NCBI RefSeq assembly: GCF_020921035.1 | Contig: NC_063156.1 | Coordinates: 25,034,283 to 25,098,282 of the forward strand | DNA: 64,000 nucleotides | Direction: 5' to 3' | Source: Rhodamnia argentea | Taxonomy: Eukaryota; Streptophyta; Magnoliopsida; Myrtales; Myrtaceae | In this document: positions 34,193 through 45,525 of the stretch, one piece after another | Numbering within the stretch: position 1 is the stretch's first letter | Layout of the letters: the number at the start of each line of letters is the position of its first letter | Position numbers and translations under genes: made by a program | Notes under the pieces: generated by a model | The model's database searches: none | Seen by the model: only the letters and a program-made list of their open reading frames with translations | What the model was told of the DNA's origin: nothing

Positions 34193-34819
34193 ATGGCTCG
34201 TTTCTCGTTGCTCCGGTCTTGTCTGCTCTTCTTTCTCGTCGCTTCGATGTGCTTCGTTGAAGTTTCGCTGGTGAGTTGCGTCGCCGACCAAGAACTGCGA
34301 GATCGCCCTTCCGTCTCGCCCGGTGATGGCAGGGATCGCGCCATCTGGGCCCCTTTTTTTTTTTACTTCGTTTTTCGAAACGAGGCTAAGAGAATAATGT
34401 AATTTCACATGTTTTGCTGACCGTGTGTTTTTGGACAATTTTCAGGCTGGTGGAGAAGGATCGCTTCGTCCGGAGCGTACGTACTCACGCCCTTCCGTTC
34501 CGTTCCGTTAATTGCTTGTTTTCTTCTGTCAAAAGTCCGAGAGAATTCGAAGAGATAACATACGTGAAATTGCATGTGTCCGTTCGATTCTTTTCGAGAA
34601 GGTATGGTATGAACAATCGTGTTTTTGCATATTGCAGAATGCGCCGCCGCGTGCGACTACCGGTGCTCGGAGACGTCTCACAAGAAGCCGTGCCTGTTCT
34701 TCTGCAACAAGTGTTGCGCCAAGTGCCTGTGCGTCCCCTCCGGCAAGTACGGACACAAGGAGGAGTGCCCGTGCTACAACAATTGGAAGACGAAGGAGGG
34801 AAAACCCAAGTGCCCTTGA
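34193..34819 (+). CDS. GASA/snakin cysteine-rich peptide
   Basis: Three exons (34193-34270, 34446-34476, 34638-34819), 291 nt, 96 aa, in frame. Residues 1-26 are a signal peptide (MARFSLLRSCLLFFLVASM and on to VSL), then a short spacer AGGEGSLRPEQ and the GASA domain: CAAACDYRCSETSHKKPC, FCNKCCAKCLC, PSGKYGHKEECPCY and a C-terminal KPKCP. All twelve family cysteines are present. The known family is secreted, gibberellin-regulated and acts in growth or as an antimicrobial (snakin). The signal peptide ends at the first intron and the variable spacer is exon 2, the usual family layout. Both introns are GT-AG. A broken LINE begins about 110 bases after the stop. Confidence 0.95.
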
Positions 34820-35059
34820 AGAATTTTTATCCATTCCGAGTTGTTCAATAACGTAGAAATGCAATTTTCCAATTTTTTTTTCGAGAAAATGTAATGGGAA
34901 AAAAATAAGATATTCTTGGATTTTCTCGATATCAACATCAATATCAACTTTATTCCAAATTAGTTGGAGTCGAGCGGTCGATGAATCTAAAAAGAAATAA
35001 AATAAAAGTAAGACCGATTGGGGGAGAAGAAATAATTATATAAATATAAATACATAAAA

Positions 35060-35083
35060 ATATATATATATATATATATATAT
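35060..35083. repeat. (TA)12 microsatellite
   Basis: Uninterrupted TA run inside the 3' part of the LINE. Confidence 0.95.
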
Positions 35084-35106
35084 GGAAAAATGACTAAAAA
35101 TGACGG

Positions 35107-35465
35107 TCTAGAACATAAGAATTCTGCATTTCCACAATGCTAATAACTTTCATCCACTCCGTCCTAAGACATATTGTATGCCAATTTATTTCTCATTTCA
35201 TTAAATTTTATTTTACTATTTTACCTCGGGTAAATTTCGGCCGACTTCTTCGTTTCTTCATGTCATGCTCTTGGTAACAAATTTCAGTCTAGAACATAGG
35301 AATTCTGCTCTTGTACAATGCTAATAGCTTTCCTCCACTCCGTCCTAAGACATGCCGTACACCAATTTATTTCCAACTTCATTAAATTTTATTTGACTCC
35401 TTTTTCCCAAGTAAGTTTCGGCCGATCTCTTCCTTTCTTCATGTCATGCTCTCGGTAACAAACTT
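35107..35465. repeat. Tandem duplication of about 180 bp inside the LINE
   Basis: TCTAGAACATARGAATTCTGC begins at 35107 and again at 35288. Both copies run through CACTCCGTCCTAAGACAT, CCAATTTATTT, TTTCGGCCGA and ATGTCATGCTC. The copies differ at several bases, so the duplication is not recent. It covers the region coding for the RT C-terminal tail. Confidence 0.85.
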
Positions 35466-37363
35466 ATGTTCTTACCGGAGCATCTAGAGATCTTCGAAGA
35501 TTATGCTCAAACCATCTCAATCTATGTTCTTTCATTTTTTCTGCTACCGATGCTACTCCAACTTTTCATCAAATATTTTCATTTCTTATCTTATCCATCA
35601 TTGCATGATAATACACCCACCTTAACATCCTCATTTTCGTTACTCCCGTTTTATGTTCGTGTTGCCTGTCTGTTGGCCAACATTCAGCTCTGTATAGCAT
35701 TCCAGGCCTTATTGCTGTTTTATAAAATTTTCAACCTAAGAGGGATTTTGCGATCACATAAAAATCCTGATGCATTGCGCCCTTTCATCCAACATGCTTT
35801 GATTCTATAACTTACATCCTCATTAATCTCTCATCCCTTTTGCAATATTGACCCCGGATATCTAAAAGTATCTTTTTTGAGTAACTCCTGTCCGAGCATA
35901 TTCACGGATTCTTGATCTCCTCCTCTTGTCATATCAAACTCACATTTCACGTATTCGGTCTTATTTTGACTTAACGTAAATCCTTTAGACTCCAACGTGT
36001 TTCTCCATAATTTTAATTTAGCGCCAATTCTAGTCCCGATCTCATCAATAAGCACAATATCATTTGCAAATAACATACACCACTGCACCTCATCTTGGAT
36101 ATCTTTTGTTAGCTCATCCATAACTAGAGCAAAAAAATAAGGACTCAAAGTAGAATCTTGATGTAAGTCTACTGTGATTGGAAAATAACTTGATTCTCTC
36201 GATATGCACCGGGCAAATAATTATGCACAAAAAGTTCACGCGAAGCTCGAAGGTCTTAAGAAAAATCATATTGTCATAAGGCTTTGTTTGTTTCGCAAAA
36301 AAAAAGTAATTTGAAAAATATTTTCTTAAAAATGACCGCATAAGTCGCTTGAACCGACTAATCTATAAAAATATTTATTATCGACAACAACATTTGTGTA
36401 GACTTTTTTTTTTTTTTTGAACATTTGCATAGACAATGAACATAATTTTTTATCGTTAATTTTGTAAGTTATATAATTAATCAATTTCTGTAAATTGTAT
36501 TTCAAATTATTAATTTTTGAGACACAGAGTCTCAAATTACATTTTATCTAACTACACCGTCGGATCAAGTGGAGTCTCCAAAATTAACGTTCTGGATTTG
36601 ATGGGCTCATCATTGGACAAGACGTCACGAAAACATCGTCATGTCCAAAGTTCAGATAGATGCCACCGATTCGGCCCAGCGTAGCCACGACGATTTTCTC
36701 AGCCGCTGATCGCCATTCATCGGAGGGCTGAGATACGGCCACGAAGTCAGTAAAAATTAGTTCTTTAATCGCGGGGGGAGAGAAGATTCTCGCGCGGCTT
36801 CTCGAGTCTTCCATTCCTCCTTGTTCATCCGCGCTCGCTGCTTCTGCTTCTGCTTCGTTCATTCATTGGACGTCTCGTCGCAGAGTAGACTCAAGCAACG
36901 ATCTCTCTCTCCTTCTCTCGGTGGAGCTTCGAGCCTTCGATCAGGTCAGCGCTCTCTCTCTCTCTCTCTCTGATTCTCCTTCCAATCCCCCGCTCGACGC
37001 CATCGTTTTCGATCATGTGAATTGATCCGTGGATTTTGTGGCCCTCAGGGAAATTTTTGTTCGGGACGATTTGTCTTACCGAGATCGGCTGAGGATGACT
37101 CATATCCTTCGATGGGAATCTTCTTTCCGCTTGACCAATGAGGATCTTTTTCATCTTCTTCTTTCCGTTTCTTATTGTGAATTCTTTCTCTGGATTTTTC
37201 TTTTTTTTGGGACTGGTTGCCGGTTTAATCTGTCGGAAGATCGTTACGAGCTTCCTAATTTCCGCCGAATGGCGTTGTCGGAATGCAACTAGGAAGATCG
37301 ATGGTTTTGGATTCGATAATTCTGTTTCTTTTCTCGAGTGCGTACGTTTGACTTAACTTGAAG

Positions 37364-38495
37364 CGAACGCGGTAACCAGAGAGAGCGAGATCGCGAGAGG
37401 GCTCAAGCCAGGAGCGGCAACAAGGGCAAGCAGCCCAAAGGCGACGGTTTGACTCCCGAGCAACGGCGCGAGAGGTATCGCTCTCGTCCTCCTTACCTAA
37501 TTTTTTTTTTTTTTGGGTCGACTCCTCCTCACTAAGTTGTTTCGTATCCGTTTGCTCTACTGTTGTGAAGAATTTAGGGGTGGTTGCATATTTATCTGCT
37601 TGATTACTCGTGTTGCTGGACCACCGGCTTTGAAGTGACCAAAATTTTCTTTTTCACAGTTCTTCTTGCACGTTGCGCCTATGAGTCGAATAGGATGATC
37701 TTTTTCTGTTGTGTTTTCTATAGCGGGTGGGGGGCGAAAAGGATCAACTCTTTGGTTATCTGCAAATGGTGTTGAATTGTGGAATGTTTGACTTGAAATC
37801 TTGATGCTGCTGCATTTTCATAAATATATGAAATGTGTTATGGGTGAAAGCTACATTCGTGCTGTTCTGACAGAGGTGTGAGGAGCTGAAGTGATTATGT
37901 CTTGTGCTTGAGTTGGCAAGGATGGAGAATGCCATTGCAAAATGTTTATTGTGGTAATTATTCGAGGGGGACAATGGAAAGGATGCATTCGGAACCCCAA
38001 TGTTTGTTAATCTGTAATGTGGTTGCTATTTGCTACTCAGTAATTCCAGATGAGGAGGAAAGCATTCCAATCATCTCAGATCACAGTAAATGCCCTTGGA
38101 CTGACTAGGATCAAATTGTGAGTTTGTGGCTATTTCAACTATCGTACTGATTTTTTTACTTTCAATTGGTTGAAGATGGTTCCATGGCTTGCGCCTAGAA
38201 ATGGCATGCCTAGAGTGGAATTGCTCAGTTGGTTGAATGCATGTTTCTGGCTTTCTAATTCCACAATAGGAAAAAGGAGCAGATCCATGACAATTCAATT
38301 TTGGGCTGATTCTTTGGATTCAGTGCTTTGGTTTTGAGCTACTGACAATATTACTTTCCTTTTCTTTTTGGTTGCTAATTGGACGTGTTCAGAGATGCGA
38401 AGGCTTTAAAAGAGAAGGCGGCAAGGAAAGCAGCACAGGCGTCCGCTGGTGGAATTAATGCAGGCGGTGGTGGTAATGCCAACGACAAGAAATGA
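37364..38495 (+). CDS. SERF/4F5-family small protein, start not placed
   Basis: Two certain coding exons, 37364-37474 and 38393-38495, joined in frame. They read R-G-N-Q-R-E-R-D-R-E-R-A-Q-A-R, then GLTPEQRRERDAKALKEKAARK, and end GGGGNANDKK. This is the 4F5/SERF domain (usual start MTRGNQR), about 70 aa. SERF proteins are small, highly charged modifiers of protein aggregation; the plant role is unclear. The start codon is unresolved: an in-frame TGA lies just before 37364, so an upstream exon with a two-base overhang is needed. One weak candidate is 37269-37273 (ATGGC before GTTGTC), giving M-A-E-R-G-N-Q. Leader exons appear at about 36870-36947 (donor GTCAGC). Alternatively the gene has lost its normal start. 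Confidence 0.75.
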
Positions 38496-38784
38496 AAATG
38501 GTATTATAGGGAAAACTAGAACTGGGTCAGATCTGTGGTGTTTCTTTGGTCATTAGGTCATCTTACCACGTCCTTTTGAGTTTGAAGAAATATCATATGA
38601 TGTTGGCTTTCTTGGAGGACATTGATGTTGGCTTCTGAGCAGTGTCTGGTTTAGAAAGAAAGCATTCTTCTTCGCTGTATAATGGAAATGTTGATGTTGT
38701 GTAGTCTTCAATTGGTGTGGTTATTTATGCCTAATTTTACAGCAATGATCCATATTTTGGCAAATGACCTTTAATTAGAGCTAT

Positions 38785-39845
38785 CAATATGGGTTCATGA
38801 TTCATTTTTTAACTCCTATTTTGTACAAATAGGCCAATTAGGTTGTACATGGGTTGTAAGTTTTTAAAAGATCGAGTGAAAATGGGTCTAAAAAGTTATA
38901 ATTGAACTAGATAGGCGATGGCCTCGTCCTCAGCACAGATGGAAGCCCTTGCAGGGCATGGAGCCATTCTCTTTGGCGCCAAATGTACTTTCCAGTTTAA
39001 CTCGTTTATCAGTCTGATAGAAGTGATTTGGTGCAAGCTTGATAAGTGGAAAGATAGATAAATTCAATTGGGAAGATAGACTGCTTGTCATGGGTTGCCT
39101 GAAGCTCTTATTAACCCATACGAAAATCAGTCTGGCCCGTTGTCTCAGGGCCTCGACTGAGTTGCAAAATCTCAGAGGCTTAATTGTGTTACACATAATT
39201 GGCTTTGTTCCTACCCCCAAGCCCTTTAGGCTCTGCTTTGCTTTTGTTTGGACGCTCCCTTATTGGGGACTTTTATGTCCTGGCTAGTTAACGAAATAAA
39301 CGGTAAACCTTTGTCTGACCAAAAAAATAAAAATACCAGATTGTTCAGAAAAGAGTTACACGGTTGGATCCATTTTTTATCCATCTTAAAAATTAAAAAA
39401 ATTAAGTGGGTTGGACTTGGCTTTGGTCAATGGGCCTCGAGTATATTAGTTTATATTTTTATTTTTTATTTTTTAAAAGTAAAAAAAGGAAACAAAAAAA
39501 ATAAAAATGTAAAAAATATTCAAGAGGGGGAATGTTGTCGCCGTCCGCCATTCGCTGCTAGTCGCCTAAGGAAAAAAAAAATAACAATAAAAAAAATATC
39601 TTAACTAAATTTGTATTGCATGAAAGTGTTTTCGCAATACCATTCCTTTTTTTTTAATCAAATTATAAGAAACAAGTATTTTGAGATTTGGTTAAAAATA
39701 GTGTTTAAGTAATTTGGATAGGGTGTGGGTTAAGTCGAGTTTGGATCATTAAATTTGTAATGCATGAAGATAGGTGAAAATGGGTCAAACCATACTCAAC
39801 CCAACATAAACCCGATCCGACCCACACATTTGACACTCCCACCTT
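38785..39845. repeat. Decayed small transposon interrupted by a LINE-like tail
   Basis: The left part (about 38785-38905) has GAGCTATCAATATGGG, GGCCAATTAGG and AAAATGGGTC. The right part (about 39690-39845) has GTGAAAATGGGTCAAACC, ACCCGATCCGACCC and CACATTTGACACTCCC. These are typical outer parts of small hAT-like plant elements, and the two sides look like halves of one copy. Boundaries are uncertain. Confidence 0.35.
38912..39335 (+). mobile_element. Possible 3' tail of an L1-type LINE
   Basis: A short stretch can be read as KLDKWKDR followed by NSIGKID, reminiscent of the conserved segment after the L1 reverse transcriptase, but it is broken by stops. The right end has an AAATAAA signal and then CTTTGTCTGACC before an A-rich run, the usual end of a plant LINE. 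It is strongly 5'-truncated. The assignment is tentative. Confidence 0.35.
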
Positions 39846-39849
39846 AATA

Positions 39850-40714
39850 TCCCTTATCATTTGAGGATACTAATTTATTGATTGTTCAGGTTGAAGAAAG
39901 TCCATCTTCATATATTTAAATGGATATATTTGAGCGAAAATTGTATTTTGCTTCACTTTTAGTAGGCACTTTCTTTATAAACAATTTGCCTCAAATTTGA
40001 CAGTTGGATTATTTCTCTTTGTCAATTTTCATATTCTATCCGAATCTTCATTATCGTGCCCTTATTGTTTTATAAGAAATAGAATCAAATAGGCTATAAG
40101 GTCCATTTGACTATAAATAAAACTTATGTTATAAAGTTCCTATAGAAAATAGGCATAATCACGGCCATATGCATGAAGTCTATCATTGTTTACTCAAGGA
40201 AATTAAAGTTCTATTTGCTTCATGAAAAATCAATGATTTGAAAGACATTTTCTACAAAACCAATCGCTCGTATTTTTTGAAATCATTTGATAAATATTTA
40301 CATTGTTTATAAAAAAATTGTAATTAATGCAAATATTTTTCGTTCATTCATTAATGTGAATGGTACAAACGCTCATTTTTTTTTAAATCATTCATTTTTC
40401 GTGAAATAACGTATCCTAATTTATCCGATGACTTCCATAGCGGATCTTCTCCCCTTTGTGAGTAGCTAACTGCTTTTTTTTCCCCGAAAGATAATTGTCG
40501 AAACCATCAATGCCTGAGAAAATCTGTTTATAACATAAGGTGAAGGTCCCGTCATAAGATTGGTAGAGATTATAATTACCTTTCGCATGAAATCCCGATA
40601 ATCGTTTTTTTTTTGTCATACCGATAATCTATTTTGGTTTACTTTCTATTGGGCTATTTTAAGAGCTTACGGGGTTTCTTGTTAGCTTAAAACTCATGAA
40701 ACTAAATCATAACA
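39850..40714. other. AT-rich intergenic DNA, nothing assigned
   Basis: No open frame, repeat end or RNA gene that I could support. Confidence 0.4.
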
Positions 40715-40717
40715 TAA

Positions 40718-40983
40718 GGCGCACATGGCAACACTTCTGTTTTAGAAATCAACTTTTGGTCATAAGTTGATTTTTCTACTTTTGTTTCTTAGTAGAAATT
40801 GGTTTTTCTACTTATGGATAGAAGTACATTTTTTTTATTTCTTCAAATGGCTCCAAAATTACTTATAGAGCAAAAAAAATTCTAGAAGTAAAAAAAATGA
40901 AATCGTGCAACCAAACGGATTTATGCTCGAGAAGTACTTCTTGAGAAAAAAAATCTACTCTAAAAGTGTTATCATGCACGCCC
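40718..40983 (+). mobile_element. MITE, copy 1 (CATGGCAACACTT family)
   Basis: 266 bp with inverted ends GGCGCACATGGCAACACTT and GGGCGTGCATGATAACACTT, flanked by TAA on both sides (40715-40717, 40984-40986). The interior carries AGAAATCAACTTTTGGTC mirrored by AAGTTGATTTTTC. A second copy in opposite orientation lies at 51233-51461. No coding capacity. TAA flanks hint at a PIF-Harbinger origin. Confidence 0.75.
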
Positions 40984-40989
40984 TAAATC

Positions 40990-41345
40990 TCATCCATAAG
41001 AAAACTTTAGTTCAAATTATTCATAGTTTCTTGAAAAATGAATAATCTGAAAAATATCTTCCTTTAATTGATTGATTGTATTGCTTACAAAATGAATAAA
41101 TGAATAACATCATGTTGTCAATGAAAATGTGTAGATATGTTGTCAAGAATAAAAATATTTTTCATTAACCAATTATTTCAAACTATAGGAGCAATCATTT
41201 TTATAATGCTATTGATTTTATTAATTTGGTCTCTAATTTTCTTCCCCATTCTTCTAAAAACGCACACGGTTAATTCTCCTATCCTCGATCATAGTACAAA
41301 GTTGGATCAATTTCCTAATTAATTGCTAAAAAAATATTAAATAAA
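40990..41345. other. AT-rich spacer, nothing assigned
   Basis: Contains a 61-aa hydrophobic open frame (41137-41322) of low-complexity Ile/Leu/Phe composition that is not supported as a gene. Confidence 0.4.
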
Positions 41346-41349
41346 GGCT

Positions 41350-42085
41350 TGAAAGTGCAATCATTTTCTCAAAAAATGGTCTCAAGTAGACATTATTTTA
41401 AATAATGGCATGAAGTAGACTTTGTTTCAAATAAGGGCATAAATAAACCATGTCAATCTAAAAAAATGCCACGACCTCACGGGCCGTCAATAGTTTTTTT
41501 GTCCTTTACTTCTTCTTTTTTATTATTTATTTATTTTTCTTTCATTTTTGCGATGGCCGGTCTCAAGCGATGGCGGCCACCGGTGATGCATGGAGAGGGC
41601 CGAATAAGGCTGTCCTCAAATCCTATGTGGCGTTAAGGTTAACTAAAGCACTAAAACATTGTTGTTTTGATCTGAATCCCAATGTTAACACAAAATCTTA
41701 ATTAAACTAGGTTAAAAATTCAATAAAAAAGGCAAACTCAAAAAAGAAACAAAAGGCTAAATCTTAAAAAAACACACACAAACAAGGAAAAAGCCCAGGA
41801 CCCTCCTCCATCTGTGGTCACGGCCCATCACTAGTGGGGCATAGGCGATGGCGGACAAGGTCGCCGACATTGCTAACCAAAGGCGAGGGCTTGGCCCTCT
41901 TGTTGTAATTTTTTTTTTTTAAATTTCAATCTAATTTGCCTAAAATTCATATCAATATTGTCTTTGAATGACAACCGGCCGACCATGTTAGTCTCTTATT
42001 TGAAATAGTCATGACAACTTTAGGACTTTATTTAAAGTAAAATATACTTCAGACTGTCATTTGAGAAAATGACAACATATCCTTA
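41350..42085. mobile_element. Non-autonomous element with diverged inverted ends and GC-rich core
   Basis: The left end (TCATTTTCTCAAA, GTCTCAAGTAGA, TTTAAATAATGGC) and the inverted right end (TCATTTTCTCAAA, GTCTGAAGTATA, TTTAAATAAAGTCC) share an order of short subterminal motifs. The core (41550-41910) is GC-rich with GCGATGGC words. This is the same design as the MULE at 58723-60022. It is old and has no transposase. Confidence 0.5.
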
Positions 42086-42405
42086 ATTAGAATTCTCTTC
42101 TATTTTCCTCCCCGAAAGCCACCAATCATCATGAATCGGGTGGAGTTCAATGTGCCACGGGTTCGCCCGATCCGATCCGATGATCCGATTACTCCCAGCT
42201 AAGCCACGGACCGAGCCCGCCCCGATAGTGCTCGGTCCCTTGGGGGACACCTCCGAAGCTCAGCTGTTTCCATTTCGCACTCTAACGCAGCTTCGCTTCC
42301 GGCGGCGATTCGGTGGTGGATCGTGTCGTCGATTCTCTCTCTCGCATCACTGGTCGGCGAACCCCGACTCGGATTTTGCCAGATTCTTTTCCGAAAGCAA
42401 TCACC

Positions 42406-44270
42406 ATGGGGACTTCAGAGTCCACGCTCTCAGGATCGCAGGTAACTCTCGATCCTTTGCCTTCGCAACTCGTCCGACTCTTCGCAAGGCACACCCCAAA
42501 TCGTTACTGAACGACCGTTATTTGCTCTTGAAGAGACCGGCCGACGAAATCACCACCGTCTCCGAGCGGCTGGAGGGCGTTGATCCCGTCCTGGAGAAGC
42601 TCAAGTCCCTCAAGATCGTGAGTAGTAGCCCCTCTATCTAGGTTTTCGCGAGCACGTGAATGAATGTGCAGGTAGTTGCTTTTGATATTGAAAAACTGTA
42701 ACTTGTGTTGGTTTGTTTGTTCAATTGATTGTAGGCACCTCCCATACTCACCTCGCCGCTGTCCGAGAGTAGCTTGACCGACATTTTGGTTAGGAAGCCG
42801 CCGTCTTCGTCAGCTCCAGGTGATGCACTGGCCTCTAGATGACATTTTTTACGACTTGGTTTATGTACTGTGGTTTCTAGTTCCGCTTATTTCTTTAAGC
42901 TCGTGAATATACTATTAGTGAATCGTTTTGTTTTGAAGTGAAATTCTGTAATGAGATCTTGAAAGTCAAGCTATTGGAGTGGTTAATACAGGAACGGTGA
43001 ATCCGAAGGTGCTACTCGAGCTATTCTCAATGTACCGTGATTGGCAGGAGGAGAAGGTCCAAAAGATCGGCAAGAAACAGGTGCGCCTTTGCGTTGGCTA
43101 ATGCATATACTATATATAGACACTAGGACCTTTCGATGAAAAGATCATCAAAAGGCATTTTAGACGAAAGGAAGTATCTAGTTCTTCGTTATATAGTTGT
43201 AATTGATTAGCCTGTTTTTCCTTAGATGGACTATTTTGAAGTGGAAGAATATTAAGAGGCTCCAATTTAGAACTAGTCAGGAATCTGTGAAGAGTCTTAT
43301 AGCTTTGGGAGCGATCAACTTGTTGCTGTTTCTTTTGGACCAATCTTTCAGTATTCTCTCTGTTGAAGATTATTAAGAACGATTGAAAGACCCGAAGCTA
43401 GTTTTGTATATTTGACTTCTAAAATGTTGATATGTTTCTTCAGGGGATTTATGGAGATCCCAAGAACTTTACTTTTCCCCTGTTGCCTCTCGTGCTGGTT
43501 GAGCATTGCTCTTCGATCTTCCTTGTTGCGAGTTGTTTTAACGAGGGGCAGTAATTACCTTACCCAAAGAAGTTCGGAAATGTCCTTCATATTTTTCTTT
43601 TCAACTGAATAGATCTGTGCTTTGGACTTGATAGCGAGCTTCTCAATCATAAATGTATGCAGTGGCATAAAGTGTGATCTTACGGAAATTGTCCTTCTGC
43701 CATCACACATGCTATCAGAACCAGGAGACTTTGTAATGTAAAAACCTAAGATTTGGTGCATTTTGCTGCAGGAAGAAATAGAGAACAAGATAGAACTTGT
43801 GGATGCTTTAGCTGTGAAACTTCTCCAGCGTTTTAATCACTCTGTGTCAGCAATGAAGACCACCTCTCAACATTTATCAGAAGGTACTTATCTCATGATT
43901 TTGTGATTTTATTTGCTGTATGCTTGCTTTTAGTGACCCAAAGGATCGAATACAGAAATCATGAGTTGAATAACACACTTTCTCCAGAATATGTTTAGTA
44001 CTGTGAAGTCAGTTCATACAATGTATTTCCTGATTGTTTCCCTTTTTTGCTTTGGAAATGTAAACTAATATTCTTTCATCAATTATTCTGGAAATCTATA
44101 CAGTTCATGCATTGCAGGTGGAGCTTGGGGAACTTAAGGGCAGATTGACGGAGGTTATCAGTAACTGTGATGCCCTATGCAAGAGGATCGAATTGGAAGG
44201 GTCCGGAGTCTCTTCGATCATCGGTGACACCATTTGTTGCCAGGACCACCAATTCATACGACTCCAGTAG
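42406..44270 (+). CDS. Small coiled-coil protein, BORCS5/myrlysin-like candidate
   Basis: Six exons: 42406-42441, 42534-42617, 42735-42819, 42992-43080, 43772-43883, 44104-44270. Total 573 nt, 190 aa as it stands. It starts M-G-T-S-E-S, an N-myristoylation consensus (Gly2, Ser6). Further phrases are RPADEITTVSE, ESSLTDILVRKP, NPKVLLELFSMYRDWQEE, a helical region EEIENKIELVDALAVKLLQR and GELKGRLTEVISNCDALCKRI. I recall plant homologues as 'uncharacterized protein'. The layout (myristoylated start, coiled coil, ending near a LEGPESL..S-x-x-P-F motif) parallels animal BORCS5, which anchors the BORC complex to lysosomes; this link is my inference. An extra G in the run at 44199-44201 appears to shift the frame. 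In the other frame the expected ESLRSSVTPF tail continues to a stop at 44326-44328. Confidence 0.75.
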
Positions 44271-45160
44271 TTCATTACAAAGCGTTCTTGAGAGCAGTCC
44301 GGCTTCTACGGACTCAAAAACAGGCTGACCGATGCTTTTGTCTTATTCTTTTTGTCGTCCCTCTTTTTTTGTCCGAGGGAAGTGTAATTAGCCATTCTAG
44401 ATTGAGATCGAGTGCATTTGGAGGAAGCCACTGTTGCTGTTGTCTAATTCACCAACGGACTCAATTTGGAGGATTAGTTTTCTGAATCATACTCGGCGCC
44501 TCGTTGGAGCCCATGCTATGTAACTTTTCTTTTCCGGCCATTTATGCAGAATTAGTTGAAAGAGCTTTCTTGAAATGGTGGAGTGATAAGAAAGTATTGG
44601 CAGTCTGTAAGTATTATTTTTGACAGTTAAGAATAGCAGTTGCTCAGGCATAGTTCAAGTTGTACTTGGAAAAAAAAATGATCTTAGAGATGAATAAGTC
44701 AGATGTAGCAATCCGTTGGGTGAAGAAAAACGAGTTTGTTGCATTTGCTTTCTAATCACTGGACTTAGGTCTTTTGAGCAAAATAACTCACTACATCAAC
44801 AAAATTCTTTGATAAGTTGTGGTTAACCGTGCAAACATTACCTTGAGAAATAAAGTGAAAATGAGAGAGAATGAAGCCCAACATGCTAGTTTCGAAAGGA
44901 TTAATCTTGAGAACTGTGGTAGGGGTTTATAAGTCACTTTTAGCTTGTGATCTCAATTAGTTTCTTCTTTAGCCATAGTTTCTTTGACTAGGAAAGTTCT
45001 CAAAATTGATTAAAGGATATTTTTAAAATTTTGAAAACTTGAAATGAGTTAGATGGCATTTTTGAAAATTAAAAAAACAAGTGAAGGAAGGATTCACAAT
45101 TCTATCTTTTTGAGTTTGTCCTTTTTTTTGAAAATTCGGGTCTTCTTGTCTTATTTTAAA
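44271..45160. other. 3' UTR and spacer
   Basis: 3' UTR of the coiled-coil gene, including the out-of-frame remainder of its usual C-terminus (to 44328), then AT-rich spacer. Nothing else was recognised. Confidence 0.5.
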
Positions 45161-45525
45161 GTATTAATAGCACAAAAAATTTCAAACTGACATAATGTGA
45201 TATATCTACCTCAAAGTAATTTTTTATCACTAAAAATTTCAAACTAATACACCTATGAAAATTTTATCATCTCTTGATTTTTATGAAATTTTACCGTCAA
45301 ATTACCAAGTTACACAATACTTGGACCGTTGATGGGTGTACCAATTTTCGTTTATCACATGTGTACTAATATGAGATTTTTTGTGATATTAATCCAATTT
45401 AACGGAAGCTAACGAAGGGTAAATTTTGCTATAGGCGCTTGGAGTTCTTAGTGGTTACAAAATTAATTTAGGGATAAATTTATCACATGTACCAATTTGA
45501 GATTTTTCGTGGTATTTACCCTATC
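45161..45525. mobile_element. Foldback MITE plus an extra half copy
   Basis: 45161-45395 is a palindromic element, from TATTAATAGCACAAAAAATTTC to TGAGATTTTTTGTGATATTAATCC, of the same family as 21003-21278. It is followed by a further right-half-like piece (45396-45525: GATAAATTTATCACATG, TTTGAGATTTTTCGTGG). It lies about 300 bases upstream of the PPR gene start. No coding capacity. Confidence 0.6.

Larger units (their letters stand above)
34928..36200 (-). mobile_element. RTE-type LINE, 5'-truncated and broken
   Basis: On the minus strand the open part at 35831-36148 encodes the C-terminal half of a reverse transcriptase: STLSPYFFALVMDELT, CMLFANDIVLIDE, GAKLKLWRNTLESKGF and NKTEYVKCEF. The catalytic FADD/YADD motif reads FAND, so the enzyme would be dead. 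Downstream, out of frame, are typical RTE tail phrases ([10 protein letters not shown], then a GRPKLTW-like segment). The 3' end at about 34928-34975 resembles the CCAACTAATTTGG...GTTGATGTTGATG ending of plant RTE elements. It is 5'-truncated, as usual for LINEs. The RT tail carries a tandem duplication (35107-35465). Confidence 0.85.

Noticed and set aside
35466-35810. Plus-strand 114-aa open frame
   Set aside because: Antisense shadow of the minus-strand LINE reverse-transcriptase tail.
36584-36862. Minus-strand 92-aa open frame beginning MNEAEAEAASADEQ
   Set aside because: Lies opposite the GA/CT-rich leader of the SERF-like gene; composition is driven by simple sequence and no family was recognised.
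42150-42641. 163-aa plus frame starting upstream of the BORCS5-like gene
   Set aside because: It runs through the leader and intron 1; the exon chain starting at MGTSES keeps frame and matches the family start, so the long frame is accidental.
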